This document shows, in pieces, positions 7,771-16,401 of a stretch of 41,459 bases of DNA. This DNA comes from CAWJEL01 sp964647255 (GTDB lineage: Bacteria > Chloroflexota > Anaerolineae > CG2-30-64-16), in NCBI GenBank assembly GCA_964647255.1, contig CAZYGI010000030.1:1-41459 (forward strand). Direction: 5' to 3'. Numbering within the stretch: position 1 is the stretch's first letter; each line of letters starts with the position of its first letter. A program made the position numbers and the translations under genes. The notes under the pieces are model-generated. The model was not told where the DNA came from and did not search any database. It saw only the letters and a list, made by a program, of their open reading frames with translations.

Positions 7771-10700
7771 ATGCCCCGCCCCCGAGCGCCCCTGTTTGTC
7801 TCCCTGGCTGTCATTGTCATCGTCCTGTTCAATCTGCTCCCGCTTTCTGGCCGCGCCCAAGCGGCGGATCACGTAGTGATCAGCGAAGTGATGTACGATC
7901 CGCCGCAGGGCGGAACCGACAGCGCCTACGAGTGGGTCGAGTTCTTCAATCCCGGCAACGAGGCGATCTCGTTGGCCGGTTGGACTCTGGCCGACAACAC
8001 CAACAGCGATCTCCTGCCGATGTTCACCTTGCCGCCGGGCGAATATCTGGTGGTCGCCGCAACTGCCGCGGGATTCGCGGCTAACTACCCCGCCTTCACC
8101 GGCAACGTGACTTACCTGGAGGGAACCATCGGCAACGGGCTGGCGAACGGAGGCGATCGCCTCCACCTGCTGGACCCCAATGGCCACATCATTGATGCGC
8201 TGAGTTACGGCACAGACACGAGCGTGTTTACCCTGACGCGGCCCGCCGGAAGCGAGGGACACTCTATCGCTCGCGTGCCATCCGATCGTGACAGCGACAC
8301 CGCAAGCGATTGGCTCGATCAGCCTGCGCCCAACCCCGGCGGTCCAGGAACCGCGCCGGCGCCGACGGGCACCACGACGCCAACCGCCACGGGCACACCG
8401 ACCCTCACGCCAACGCCGACCGCGACGGACGATCAACTCCCGGCCGATACCGCGACCCCATCGGCAACCTCGCCCGCGACCGCCACGCCCAGCACCGCAG
8501 GGCCCGGCGACGTCGTGATCAACGAGATCATGCAGAACCCCAAGGTGGTCGGAGATGGCGCAGGCGAATGGTTCGAATTGTTCAACGCCACCGGCCGCGC
8601 CATTGATCTGAACGGCTGGACGATCAAGGATGCCGGCTCCGATCATCACCGCATCCAGAACGGCGGACCGCTGTGGCTGCCTGCCGGCGGCTATCTGGTA
8701 TTGGGCAACAACGCTAAGGCTGCAGCAAACGGCGGCGTGCCGGTCGCATACGTCTATAAGAGCTTCACGCTCGGCAACGGCGACGATGAGGTCATCCTGC
8801 AGGACGGGCTCGAAAGCGAGATTGATCGTGTGGCGTACGACGGCGGCCCGGCGTTTCCCGACCCCGACGGCACCTCGATGCAATTGGTGCGGCCCGATCT
8901 CGATAACTCGATCGGTGCCAACTGGCACGTCTCGCTGGACGCATGGCCCGGCAGCGCCGGCGATCTGGGCTCGCCGGGCGAGCCGAACCACACCGCCAGC
9001 GTGGAGGGCTACGTCTTCGAGGACTTGAACGAGAACCGCGTCCGCGATGTGGGCGAGCCGGGGATCGAAGATGTGGTCGTCACCACGACCAACGGCCGGT
9101 GGGCGCGCACCATCCGCAGCGGGTGGTACGGGCTGTACGACCTTGCGGCCGGGGTTCACGAGATCGTGGAGACCCAGCCGGCCGGCTTCGAGAGCACGAC
9201 ACCCGATCGCCGCCGGGTGACGCTCACGTTGGCGCAGCGCACCTGGGGCCACGACTTCGGCGAGCGCCGCCTGCCGGCCAGCCCGACACCCACGGCCGGC
9301 CCCGTGCCGCCGCTCCTGCTCAGCGAAGTGGTCTACGATCCGCCGCAGTCCGGCACCGATAGTGCGTTCGAGTGGGTCGAGCTGTACAACCCGGGCGACA
9401 CACCGGCATCACTGGCCGGTTGGTCCCTGGCCGATAACAGCAGCGCCGATCCCCTGCCGGCGTTCACCCTGCCGCCGGCCAGCTACCTGGTCGTGGCCGC
9501 GACCGCCGATGGGTTTGCGGCGAACTATCCGGGCTTCACCGGCAATGTGGTGTCCGTGGGCGGCACCATCGGCAACGGGCTGAGCAACAGCAGCGACGCC
9601 GTCCGCCTGCTGGCGCCCGATGGCGCAACGGTTGACGCCATGAGCTACGGCGACAACACGACAGCCTTCGATCCGCCCTGCCCCGATGTGCCGGCCGGCA
9701 GCTCGCTGGCACGCGTGCCGTCGTGGCAGGACACAAACCGCGCGGCCGATTGGCTGGCACAGGAGCGGCCCAGCCCCGGCGAGCCGGGCGCCGCCGCGCA
9801 GACGCCGACCGCCACGCCGACGGAGGCGACCGCCACCCCGACCGCGACCCTGGCCGACGACGCCACGGCCACGCCGACCGGCACGCCGACGGCTTCCCCG
9901 GCGCCGACGGCCGCATCGCCCGCGCAGGTGCGCCTCAACGAGATCCTGCCGCGACCGGATGCGGTAGATTGGGACGGGAACGGCACGGCCGACGCCTACG
10001 ACGAGTACATCGAGATCGTCAACCTCGGCCCCGGCGCGGTGGACCTCGGCGGCTGGGCGCTCGACGACATCGTCGGAGGCGGCAGTCAGCCCTACAACTT
10101 CCCGGCCGGCACGCTGCTGGCCGAAGGCGGCTTCCTGGTGCGCTACCGTTCGACCACCAGCGTCGCGCTGAACCAGGACGCTGACACCGCGAACCTCATC
10201 GCACCCGATGGCCGCGCGGTGGACAGCTTCTCCTACAAAAACCCCGGCCGCGACATCAGCTTCAGCCGCACGGTGGATGGGACCGGCGACTGGACGAACA
10301 CTTATCCCCCGTCGCCCGGCGCGGCGAACCGGCCCGGGACGATCGCCAGTCCAACGCCCACGCCGACGCTCACCCCGACGCCGCGGCCGGCTCAAACGCC
10401 GACACCGACGCCGACAATGGGGCCACCGCCGGCCATTCGTCTGAACGAAGTCCTGCCGCGGCCGGACGCGGTGGATTGGGACGGGAACGGTGCGGCGGAC
10501 GCTTATGACGAATGGGTCGAAATTTTCAGTCTGGCGGACAGCACGGTTGATCTGGGCGGCTGGGCCTTCGATGACATCGCCGGTGGCGGCAGCCAGCCTT
10601 ACATCTTCCCGCCGGGAACTCTGGTGGAGCCGGGCGGCTTCCTGGTGCGCTATCGCTCGACCACCGGCGTTGCGCTGAACCAGGACGCCGACACTGCGCG

Positions 10701-12450
10701 GCTGGTGGCGCCCGACGGCAGCGAGGTGGACGCGTTCTCCTATCGCAATCCGCGCCGCGATGCCAGCTACAGCCGGATGAGCGACGGCATCGGCGAATGG
10801 ACCGACGCGTATCCGCCGTCCCCCGGCCGGTCGAACCGCCCCGGCACGTCAACGCCGACCGCGACGCCAGGCCCCAGCCCGACGCCGACCGGCACGCCCA
10901 CGGCGATCGGCTACGATCGGGCCGCACTCCGGCTCAACGAGGTGCTCCCTGCACCGGCCGCGGTGGACTGGAACGGGGACGGGACCGCCAACGCCGAGGA
11001 TGAGTGGATCGAGCTGTTCAACCGGGGAGACACCGCCCTGAATCTGGCCGGCTGGGCGCTGGACGATATTCCGGCGGGCGGGAGCGCGCCGTACAGCCTC
11101 CCCGCCGGCGCGATGCTCCAGCCGGGCGGATTCCTGCTGATCTTCCGCAGCCAGAGCGGGGTCGCTCTGAACAACGACGCTGACACCGTGCGCCTGCTTG
11201 GCCCGGACGGCGCCCAAGTGGATGCGTTCAGCTACGCCAAACCAGGCAGCGATCGCTCCTACAGCCGGCAATCCGACGGCGACGGCGCGTGGACCGACGC
11301 CTATCCGCCGTCGCCCGGCCGGCCGAACGCGCCTGCCGCCCCCACGCCGACCGCAACGGCCACGCCCACCGGCACGCCGTTCCCGGCCGGGGTCAGCCTG
11401 AACGAGATCCTGCCCGATCCGCTGGCGGTGGACTGGGACGGGGACGGGACCAGCGACTTCCGGGACGAGTGGATCGAGCTCTACAACGTCGGTCCGGCGC
11501 CGGCTGCCTTGGGTGGTTGGGTCCTGGCCGACGACACCCGGATCTTCACCCTGCCGCCCGGCACGATGGTCTGGCCTCAGGGCTACCTGCTGTTCTTCCG
11601 CGCGGCGACCGGCCTGGCGCTGGGCGATCACCATGATGAAGTCCGCCTGCTGCGGCCGGACGGCGGCCTGGCCGATCGCTTCGCCTATGACCGGGGTCCG
11701 GGGCATGATCGAAGTTACTGCCGGAGCACCGACGGCGCCGGCGCGTGGACGGCTGAGTGTTACGTCACGCCCGGCGAGGCGAACCGGCTCTTGCCGCCCG
11801 CGCCGCCCTCCTCGTCGGACGATAGCGCGGCGCTGGCTGCCGCGACGGCAGCGGCAAACACGATCGCGGCCGCCCGCACCGCACCGGACGATCAACGCGT
11901 TACGCTGACCGCTGCGGTCACGCTGCCGCCGGGCGCGTTTGGCCGCAACATCTACATCCAGGATGGGACGGGCGGGGTCAAGGTCTACTTGCGGACGGGT
12001 GAGTATCCGGCGCTGGCGGTCGGCGACCGGGTGCGCGTCACCGGCTGGCTGCGTCGCTACCACGGCGAGGTGGAGGTCTCCGTCCCCGATCCAGGCTATC
12101 TGACCCGGCTGGGCGCAGGCACAGCGCCGACGTCCCTGGCCCTGCGCACAGGCGAGGTGGCCGAGGCGACCGAAGGCCGGCTGGTCTGGATCGCGGGGCG
12201 GGTGGTGAAGTTCGAGCCGCAGGCGTTGATCCTGGACGACGGCAGCGGGCCGGCCCGCGTCTTCTTCCCGGCCGAATTGACCTGGCGCCGGCCCTATGTC
12301 GAAATCGGCGAATTCTGGGCTGCGCAGGGGGTGGTTGGCCAGTACGCGACCGATCCGCCGTACCTGGACGGGTACCGGGTGATTCCGCGGTTCAGGAGCG
12401 ACATCAGCAACGCGCCGATCTTCTTGCCAGTGACGGGAGGAAGACACTGA
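7771..12450 (+). CDS. Exported multi-domain protein with seven lamin-tail domains, SdrD B-like domain and C-terminal OB-fold
   Basis: 1559 residues from ATG 7771, preceded by GGAAGGAGGG. A longer frame exists upstream, but the promoter, RBS and signal peptide support this start. Residues 1-33 form a signal peptide with a hydrophobic core ending GRAQAAD. Lamin-tail (LTD) domains lie at about 34-170, 246-407, 515-650, 720-844, 888-1010, 1052-1177 and 1208-1334, each opening with (I/L)NE(I/V) or SE(V) and containing a WVEL/WIELYN strand and a LxGW turn. An SdrD B-like domain (VEGYVFEDLNENRVRD...) is at about 410-500. Domains 4-7 contain DWDGNGTADAYDE-type calcium-loop motifs. The C-terminus (about 1369-1550) resembles tandem OB-folds (IYIQDGTGGVKVYL; ILDDGSGPARVFF). 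Linkers are Thr/Pro-rich. No LPXTG or C-terminal anchor is seen. A structural or nucleic-acid/carbohydrate-binding surface role is a guess. It overlaps the convergent gene by 47 bp. Confidence 0.88.
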   Translation: MPRPRAPLFVSLAVIVIVLFNLLPLSGRAQAADHVVISEVMYDPPQGGTDSAYEWVEFFNPGNEAISLAGWTLADNTNSDLLPMFTLPPGEYLVVAATAAGFAANYPAFTGNVTYLEGTIGNGLANGGDRLHLLDPNGHIIDALSYGTDTSVFTLTRPAGSEGHSIARVPSDRDSDTASDWLDQPAPNPGGPGTAPAPTGTTTPTATGTPTLTPTPTATDDQLPADTATPSATSPATATPSTAGPGDVVINEIMQNPKVVGDGAGEWFELFNATGRAIDLNGWTIKDAGSDHHRIQNGGPLWLPAGGYLVLGNNAKAAANGGVPVAYVYKSFTLGNGDDEVILQDGLESEIDRVAYDGGPAFPDPDGTSMQLVRPDLDNSIGANWHVSLDAWPGSAGDLGSPGEPNHTASVEGYVFEDLNENRVRDVGEPGIEDVVVTTTNGRWARTIRSGWYGLYDLAAGVHEIVETQPAGFESTTPDRRRVTLTLAQRTWGHDFGERRLPASPTPTAGPVPPLLLSEVVYDPPQSGTDSAFEWVELYNPGDTPASLAGWSLADNSSADPLPAFTLPPASYLVVAATADGFAANYPGFTGNVVSVGGTIGNGLSNSSDAVRLLAPDGATVDAMSYGDNTTAFDPPCPDVPAGSSLARVPSWQDTNRAADWLAQERPSPGEPGAAAQTPTATPTEATATPTATLADDATATPTGTPTASPAPTAASPAQVRLNEILPRPDAVDWDGNGTADAYDEYIEIVNLGPGAVDLGGWALDDIVGGGSQPYNFPAGTLLAEGGFLVRYRSTTSVALNQDADTANLIAPDGRAVDSFSYKNPGRDISFSRTVDGTGDWTNTYPPSPGAANRPGTIASPTPTPTLTPTPRPAQTPTPTPTMGPPPAIRLNEVLPRPDAVDWDGNGAADAYDEWVEIFSLADSTVDLGGWAFDDIAGGGSQPYIFPPGTLVEPGGFLVRYRSTTGVALNQDADTARLVAPDGSEVDAFSYRNPRRDASYSRMSDGIGEWTDAYPPSPGRSNRPGTSTPTATPGPSPTPTGTPTAIGYDRAALRLNEVLPAPAAVDWNGDGTANAEDEWIELFNRGDTALNLAGWALDDIPAGGSAPYSLPAGAMLQPGGFLLIFRSQSGVALNNDADTVRLLGPDGAQVDAFSYAKPGSDRSYSRQSDGDGAWTDAYPPSPGRPNAPAAPTPTATATPTGTPFPAGVSLNEILPDPLAVDWDGDGTSDFRDEWIELYNVGPAPAALGGWVLADDTRIFTLPPGTMVWPQGYLLFFRAATGLALGDHHDEVRLLRPDGGLADRFAYDRGPGHDRSYCRSTDGAGAWTAECYVTPGEANRLLPPAPPSSSDDSAALAAATAAANTIAAARTAPDDQRVTLTAAVTLPPGAFGRNIYIQDGTGGVKVYLRTGEYPALAVGDRVRVTGWLRRYHGEVEVSVPDPGYLTRLGAGTAPTSLALRTGEVAEATEGRLVWIAGRVVKFEPQALILDDGSGPARVFFPAELTWRRPYVEIGEFWAAQGVVGQYATDPPYLDGYRVIPRFRSDISNAPIFLPVTGGRH

Positions 12451-14422
12451 TCAACCGTCGCACCAGCACCCCGATCACGATGCCGACCGTCACCATCGTG
12501 ACCGCCTTCGCGGCCGCGCGCAGCGGCGTATCCTCGAAGCGCAGCAGGATGTAGCCTTCCCCGGCCGGCACTGGGACGCGAAGCCGGGCGAGCGGACCGG
12601 CCTCCCGCTCAACGGGCAGCTTGCGCACCGGCCGGCCGTTCTTGCCGTCCAGCAGATAGGCGGTCCAGCCCGGATACCAGAACCGATTGAAGGTGATGGT
12701 CTGGCCCGGCCCCTCGGCGTACCAGTACACCTGCTCGTGCGCGCTGCCCACATCTTCGGAGTTCACGGCCAGTGTTTTGTTCTGCGGCACCTGCCCGTAA
12801 TCCACGCGAGTCGTGACGGTTTTCCCCTGCACCCACAGTTCGGCCATGTCCGACCAGTGCGGCCGCTGCTGCGGGTCCACCCACGCGGTGACCCCGGTCA
12901 TTTCGTCGCTTGTGCGTTGAAACCGCATCAGCGCGGCGTACGACACCGGCCCCTGCTCCTGCGTCGGCTCCCGCATCTCGACGCGGAAGTAGGGCGCACT
13001 GCTCAGCAGCAGGAGCGCGGCGAGGAGGCTGCTGACAGCGAATGGCGTAGGATTGCTGGCTGCTGGTCGCGCAACATGGCCTGTGGCTGGCGGCTGGCGG
13101 CTTTCCGCGCCGTCTTCTCTGCGATTCGCCGTGTGTGATTTGCCATCCGCCATTTGCCACGCGCTAGCGGCCTTACGCCATCGGCTGTCAGCCACAAGCG
13201 TTGCAGGGAGGATGCTCAACGGGAGCAGCGTCAGCATCAAGTAGCGCCACGGGAACTGGGCGTAGGGCACAAGCGGCACATGACGCCAGACCCAGGCGGA
13301 CAGGTTCAGCGTGAGGAAGACGCTGACCAGCGCCCACAACGCCCAGAATGCGGCCTCCCGCCGGTCTTCCCGCCGGAGCCAGCGGATCGTCGCGGCCGCC
13401 ACGAGCGCCAGCAGCGTCGCGGCCGCGCCCAACTGGAAGCTCATCGCCCCCTGGGCCGCGTCGTTCGGGCCGGGTTGGCTGATCCCGAAGCCCCAGGCCG
13501 GATCAAACAACTGGAAGAAATAGACGAAGTGCTGCGCGGGGTCATAATACTGGCCGAACCACTGCGTCCGGTTGATATAGGCCTGCTCCACCAGCGCAGG
13601 CACAAAGAACGCCGCACTGAGGCCCAGGCCGAGGGCGAAGGCGGTCGCGGGTGCAAGGAGATGGCAAACGAGGGAGCGGAGGAGCGAAGGAGCCGAGGAG
13701 CGCCCCTCCGCCGCCGTTCGTCTTTCGTCTCGTATCCGCCACCACAGCAGCGCGATCACATAGACCGCCAGCCCCGGCGTGAACACCATCGCCACCAGGT
13801 TACTCGTCCACATGATCGCGGCATAGGCCACCCCTGCCCCCAAGATTGCGGCCAGGCGCGGCCGGCGGATCGTCTCCCGGAAGCCCCACAGCGCCAGCGG
13901 CAGAAAGATCAGCGCGACCGACTCCGCCAGCGCGGCGCGCACGTAGGCGTCCACCAGGTGATATGGGATCGTCATGTACGCGATCGCGGCCACCAGGCCG
14001 GCATTCCGGCCGAGCCAGGAGCGCACGAAGCCATACATCGCCAACCCGGACGCGAGGATCGAGAGCGCCAGCACCGCCTTGACGCTCGCCTCGTAGCCCA
14101 GGCCCAGGAAGTGATGGAACAGCTCGCCCACGAACGTCGCCAGCGGTCCGTAGACGATAAAGAATGGATAGCCGTAACCGAACGTCCAATCCGGCGACCA
14201 GCGCGGGAACCAGATGCCGTCCTGCACCGACTTGTCGTACTGGAAGATGAAATAGACGTCATGCCGCGCATCGTGCGCGCCCCAGAAATAACCGGGCCGG
14301 AGCAGCGGCGCAATCACGACGAAGCCGAAGAGCAGGATCAGAGCCGGGAAGACGAGAGAGGATAGACGATAGGCTGTCGTCGTTCGTCCACCGTCCGTTG
14401 TCGTTCGACCATCGTCGTTCAT
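12404..14422 (-). CDS. Multi-spanning membrane protein, PTPS-related (GT-C-like) family
   Basis: 672 residues with roughly ten hydrophobic segments and a C-terminal soluble domain. After the first membrane segment comes GYFWGAHDARHDVYF, the acidic first loop typical of the 6-pyruvoyl-tetrahydropterin-synthase-related membrane family, which is thought to belong with GT-C glycosyltransferases using polyprenyl-linked sugars. The name does not imply pterin chemistry. The ATG at 14422 overlaps the upstream stop (ATGA). Three stretches look like absorbed non-coding repeats: the first 17 residues (MNDDGRTTTDGGRTTT), a region around 13650-13735, and a low-complexity region around 13050-13200. The C-terminus (YPGWTAYLLDGKNGRPV) is a domain common to this family. 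Transferase activity is inferred. Confidence 0.75.
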   Translation of the reverse strand: MNDDGRTTTDGGRTTTAYRLSSLVFPALILLFGFVVIAPLLRPGYFWGAHDARHDVYFIFQYDKSVQDGIWFPRWSPDWTFGYGYPFFIVYGPLATFVGELFHHFLGLGYEASVKAVLALSILASGLAMYGFVRSWLGRNAGLVAAIAYMTIPYHLVDAYVRAALAESVALIFLPLALWGFRETIRRPRLAAILGAGVAYAAIMWTSNLVAMVFTPGLAVYVIALLWWRIRDERRTAAEGRSSAPSLLRSLVCHLLAPATAFALGLGLSAAFFVPALVEQAYINRTQWFGQYYDPAQHFVYFFQLFDPAWGFGISQPGPNDAAQGAMSFQLGAAATLLALVAAATIRWLRREDRREAAFWALWALVSVFLTLNLSAWVWRHVPLVPYAQFPWRYLMLTLLPLSILPATLVADSRWRKAASAWQMADGKSHTANRREDGAESRQPPATGHVARPAASNPTPFAVSSLLAALLLLSSAPYFRVEMREPTQEQGPVSYAALMRFQRTSDEMTGVTAWVDPQQRPHWSDMAELWVQGKTVTTRVDYGQVPQNKTLAVNSEDVGSAHEQVYWYAEGPGQTITFNRFWYPGWTAYLLDGKNGRPVRKLPVEREAGPLARLRVPVPAGEGYILLRFEDTPLRAAAKAVTMVTVGIVIGVLVRRLISVFLPSLARRSARC

Positions 14423-16125
14423 GGCGTCACCGTCACCTTATCGTCCGTCCCGACCTGTAGCCGCTCGCCCGTCTGCCACTGATACATGCCGAGCAAATAG
14501 CGGTAATCGCCGAGGGGTGCATCGGGCGAGATGACGAGTTCGTAGCGATCCTCGATCACCTGGCCGGGCTGCCACCGGCTGGTGGGCAGCTTACCGCCCT
14601 GAGGCATGACGTCCTGCTGGCCCCACCGGATGCCGTCCGGCCCCAGCGCGTGGAAAAACACCGTGTAATCCTGATCCAGCGGCCGAAGCGCCTGCCAACG
14701 GACGGCGAGCGCCACGGTGTGGCCCGGCCCCGGCGCGCCCACCGGCAGGACGCTGAGCAGCGCGATCTGGTTGTCGCCGTAAATCGCGGCCGGCGCTTCG
14801 CCCACTTGCGTCTGCGTCCGCAGCGGACTTAGGCTGCCGTAGGCGCCGAGCAAGGCCAATACCAGCAACGCCGCAATCAACGCGACCGCACCGGAGCGGC
14901 CTTCGGATGCGTTGCAGCCGGCTGCGGCGCGGGTGGCCGTCGCCGCAGCTTGGTCTTCGCACGCCTGCGGCAACAGATCGAGCAGACGCTTCCCACCCAG
15001 CCCGGCCAGCCACGCCACCCAGGGCGCGGCCAGGAGCAAAAGCTGCCACGGATAGGTCAGCGTCCGGCCGAGGAACGGCAGTCGCCGCCAGATCGGCGCG
15101 GCAAGCGTCGTGCTGAGGAACAACAGGATCAGGATAGCCGGAACTGCGAAGCGGCGCACTGCGGATACGGGCAGAGGTGCGCTGCACGCTGCGTGATCCG
15201 TTGAATCCGCGGCCGGCTGCGCACCGGCCGGCCCGCTGCCGGCGAAGGCCAGCACTGCCAACCCAAACGCCACTGCGCCGATGCTGAAGGTCAGCGTGTC
15301 TTCGGGCCCCGCAATGCTCGGCCCGGCGCCCCAGCCCGAAAACAGGAGCTGGTGAAGGTAGACAAAATGATCGCTCAGGCGAATCCCCGGCGAGCCGCCC
15401 CAGCCGCGCCGCAGGATCACCGGCAACAGCCCCACGATGCCGAGCGCCAGCCCGCCCGCCCAGCCGATCCAGGCAGCGACTGGCGGCTTTGATCGGCCGG
15501 AAAATACGCTCGCCGCGATGTAGCCCAGCGTCAGCGCAGCCAGCCACAGCGCCAGTCCTGCCTGAGTCCACAGCGCCGCGGCGAGCGCAATCGCCAGCCC
15601 GGCTCCAGCGGCGCGTCGGCCAGCCAGCGCCGCATCGGCCGCCCAAAAGACCCACGGCAGCACGCCCAGGAAAGCGGCCTCGGCGAACGCCCCGCGCACA
15701 TACGTTGTCGCCAGCACGACGGGCGCGTAGACGTAGAGTGTCGCCGCCAAGAGCGCCGGCCACGCCCCCAGCCGCCGTCGCGCCCAGCCGTACAGCCCCA
15801 GGCTGCCCGCCAGCAGACCGGCGCCGAAGACCCACTTCACCGCCGCAACCGGCGGTGTGCCGGCCGCGCGCACCAGCGCGGCCAGGAGGTAGGGCAGCGC
15901 CCGCTCTCCACGCAGCAGGTCGTAGGGTTGGCCGACCGTCGCGGCCCAGGTGAAGTCAGGCAGATGGCGCAGCAGATCGTTCAGGTTGAAAACCGGGAGG
16001 AAGCCGCTGTGAAACTCAAAATACCCCGGATACGCCATCGGCGCCCAGGCGAAGATCGGCAGCAGCCAGGCGAGCAGCGTTGCCGCGTGAAACACGGGTT
16101 TAGGAACTTTGAATCGCATCATCAT
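14419..16125 (-). CDS. Multi-spanning membrane protein, PTPS-related-like, with soluble C-terminal domain
   Basis: About 568 residues from the first of three consecutive ATG codons at 16125-16117. A frame open to 16269 is not used because the likely promoter (16183-16211) would start transcription near 16176. The N-terminal half has repeated hydrophobic helices with FEFHSGFLPVFNLND in the loop after the first, resembling the acidic loop of the neighbouring PTPS-related protein, and a TYVRGAFAEA segment also shared with it (YVRAALAES). The final 120 residues form a beta-rich domain (YTVFFHALGPDG, YRYLLGMYQWQTGERL) often found at the end of Chloroflexota membrane proteins. It shares a 4-bp stop/start overlap with the downstream paralogue, so both are one operon. 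Glycan assembly at the cell envelope is the best guess. Confidence 0.7.
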   Translation of the reverse strand: MMMRFKVPKPVFHAATLLAWLLPIFAWAPMAYPGYFEFHSGFLPVFNLNDLLRHLPDFTWAATVGQPYDLLRGERALPYLLAALVRAAGTPPVAAVKWVFGAGLLAGSLGLYGWARRRLGAWPALLAATLYVYAPVVLATTYVRGAFAEAAFLGVLPWVFWAADAALAGRRAAGAGLAIALAAALWTQAGLALWLAALTLGYIAASVFSGRSKPPVAAWIGWAGGLALGIVGLLPVILRRGWGGSPGIRLSDHFVYLHQLLFSGWGAGPSIAGPEDTLTFSIGAVAFGLAVLAFAGSGPAGAQPAADSTDHAACSAPLPVSAVRRFAVPAILILLFLSTTLAAPIWRRLPFLGRTLTYPWQLLLLAAPWVAWLAGLGGKRLLDLLPQACEDQAAATATRAAAGCNASEGRSGAVALIAALLVLALLGAYGSLSPLRTQTQVGEAPAAIYGDNQIALLSVLPVGAPGPGHTVALAVRWQALRPLDQDYTVFFHALGPDGIRWGQQDVMPQGGKLPTSRWQPGQVIEDRYELVISPDAPLGDYRYLLGMYQWQTGERLQVGTDDKVTVTP

Positions 16126-16182
16126 GGCAACAAAACTATCGGGGTGGCCCACCCCCCGGAGTTCTCCCAGAACTGAGTCAGC

Positions 16183-16211
16183 AGTATAGACGAACTGCAA
16201 CACCGAGACAA
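16183..16211 (-). promoter_or_regulatory. Sigma70-type promoter of the membrane-protein operon
   Basis: On the minus strand TTGTCT (16211-16206) and TATACT (16188-16183) are 17 bp apart. The predicted start near 16176 excludes any translation start upstream of it and supports the ATG cluster at 16125-16117. Confidence 0.5.
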
Positions 16212-16319
16212 AACTCCTTTGCATCCGAGACCGGCCGCACCCACCAGGGCTGCCCCCACCGGGCCGCACTCAGCCCCCCGCTGGCCGATGCGCTGTACGG
16301 CCTAGAAACGGAGCCCAGC

Positions 16320-16345
16320 GGCCGGCCGGCGCGGCGCGGCCGGCC
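16320..16345. repeat. GC-rich inverted repeat downstream of the PLP enzyme gene
   Basis: Two copies of GGCCGGCC (16320-16327 and 16338-16345) flank a 10-base GC-rich spacer and can form a strong hairpin just past the end of the PLP enzyme gene at 16402. It lacks a T-tract in either direction, so intrinsic termination is uncertain. Confidence 0.35.
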
Positions 16346-16401
16346 GATTCCGCCGACGCACCACCACGGTTGCACACGGATAGATGCGCCTTTCTTCGGC
16401 C

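Noticed and set aside
8350..8500. TP-rich DNA of the linker regions as a variable tandem repeat locus
   Set aside because: The period is irregular and the sequence is explained by Thr/Pro/Ala codon bias in protein linkers.
7618..9252. Long minus-strand open frame (544 codons) opposite the lamin-tail gene
   Set aside because: No recognisable motifs; the plus strand has signal peptide, promoter, RBS and repeated domains.
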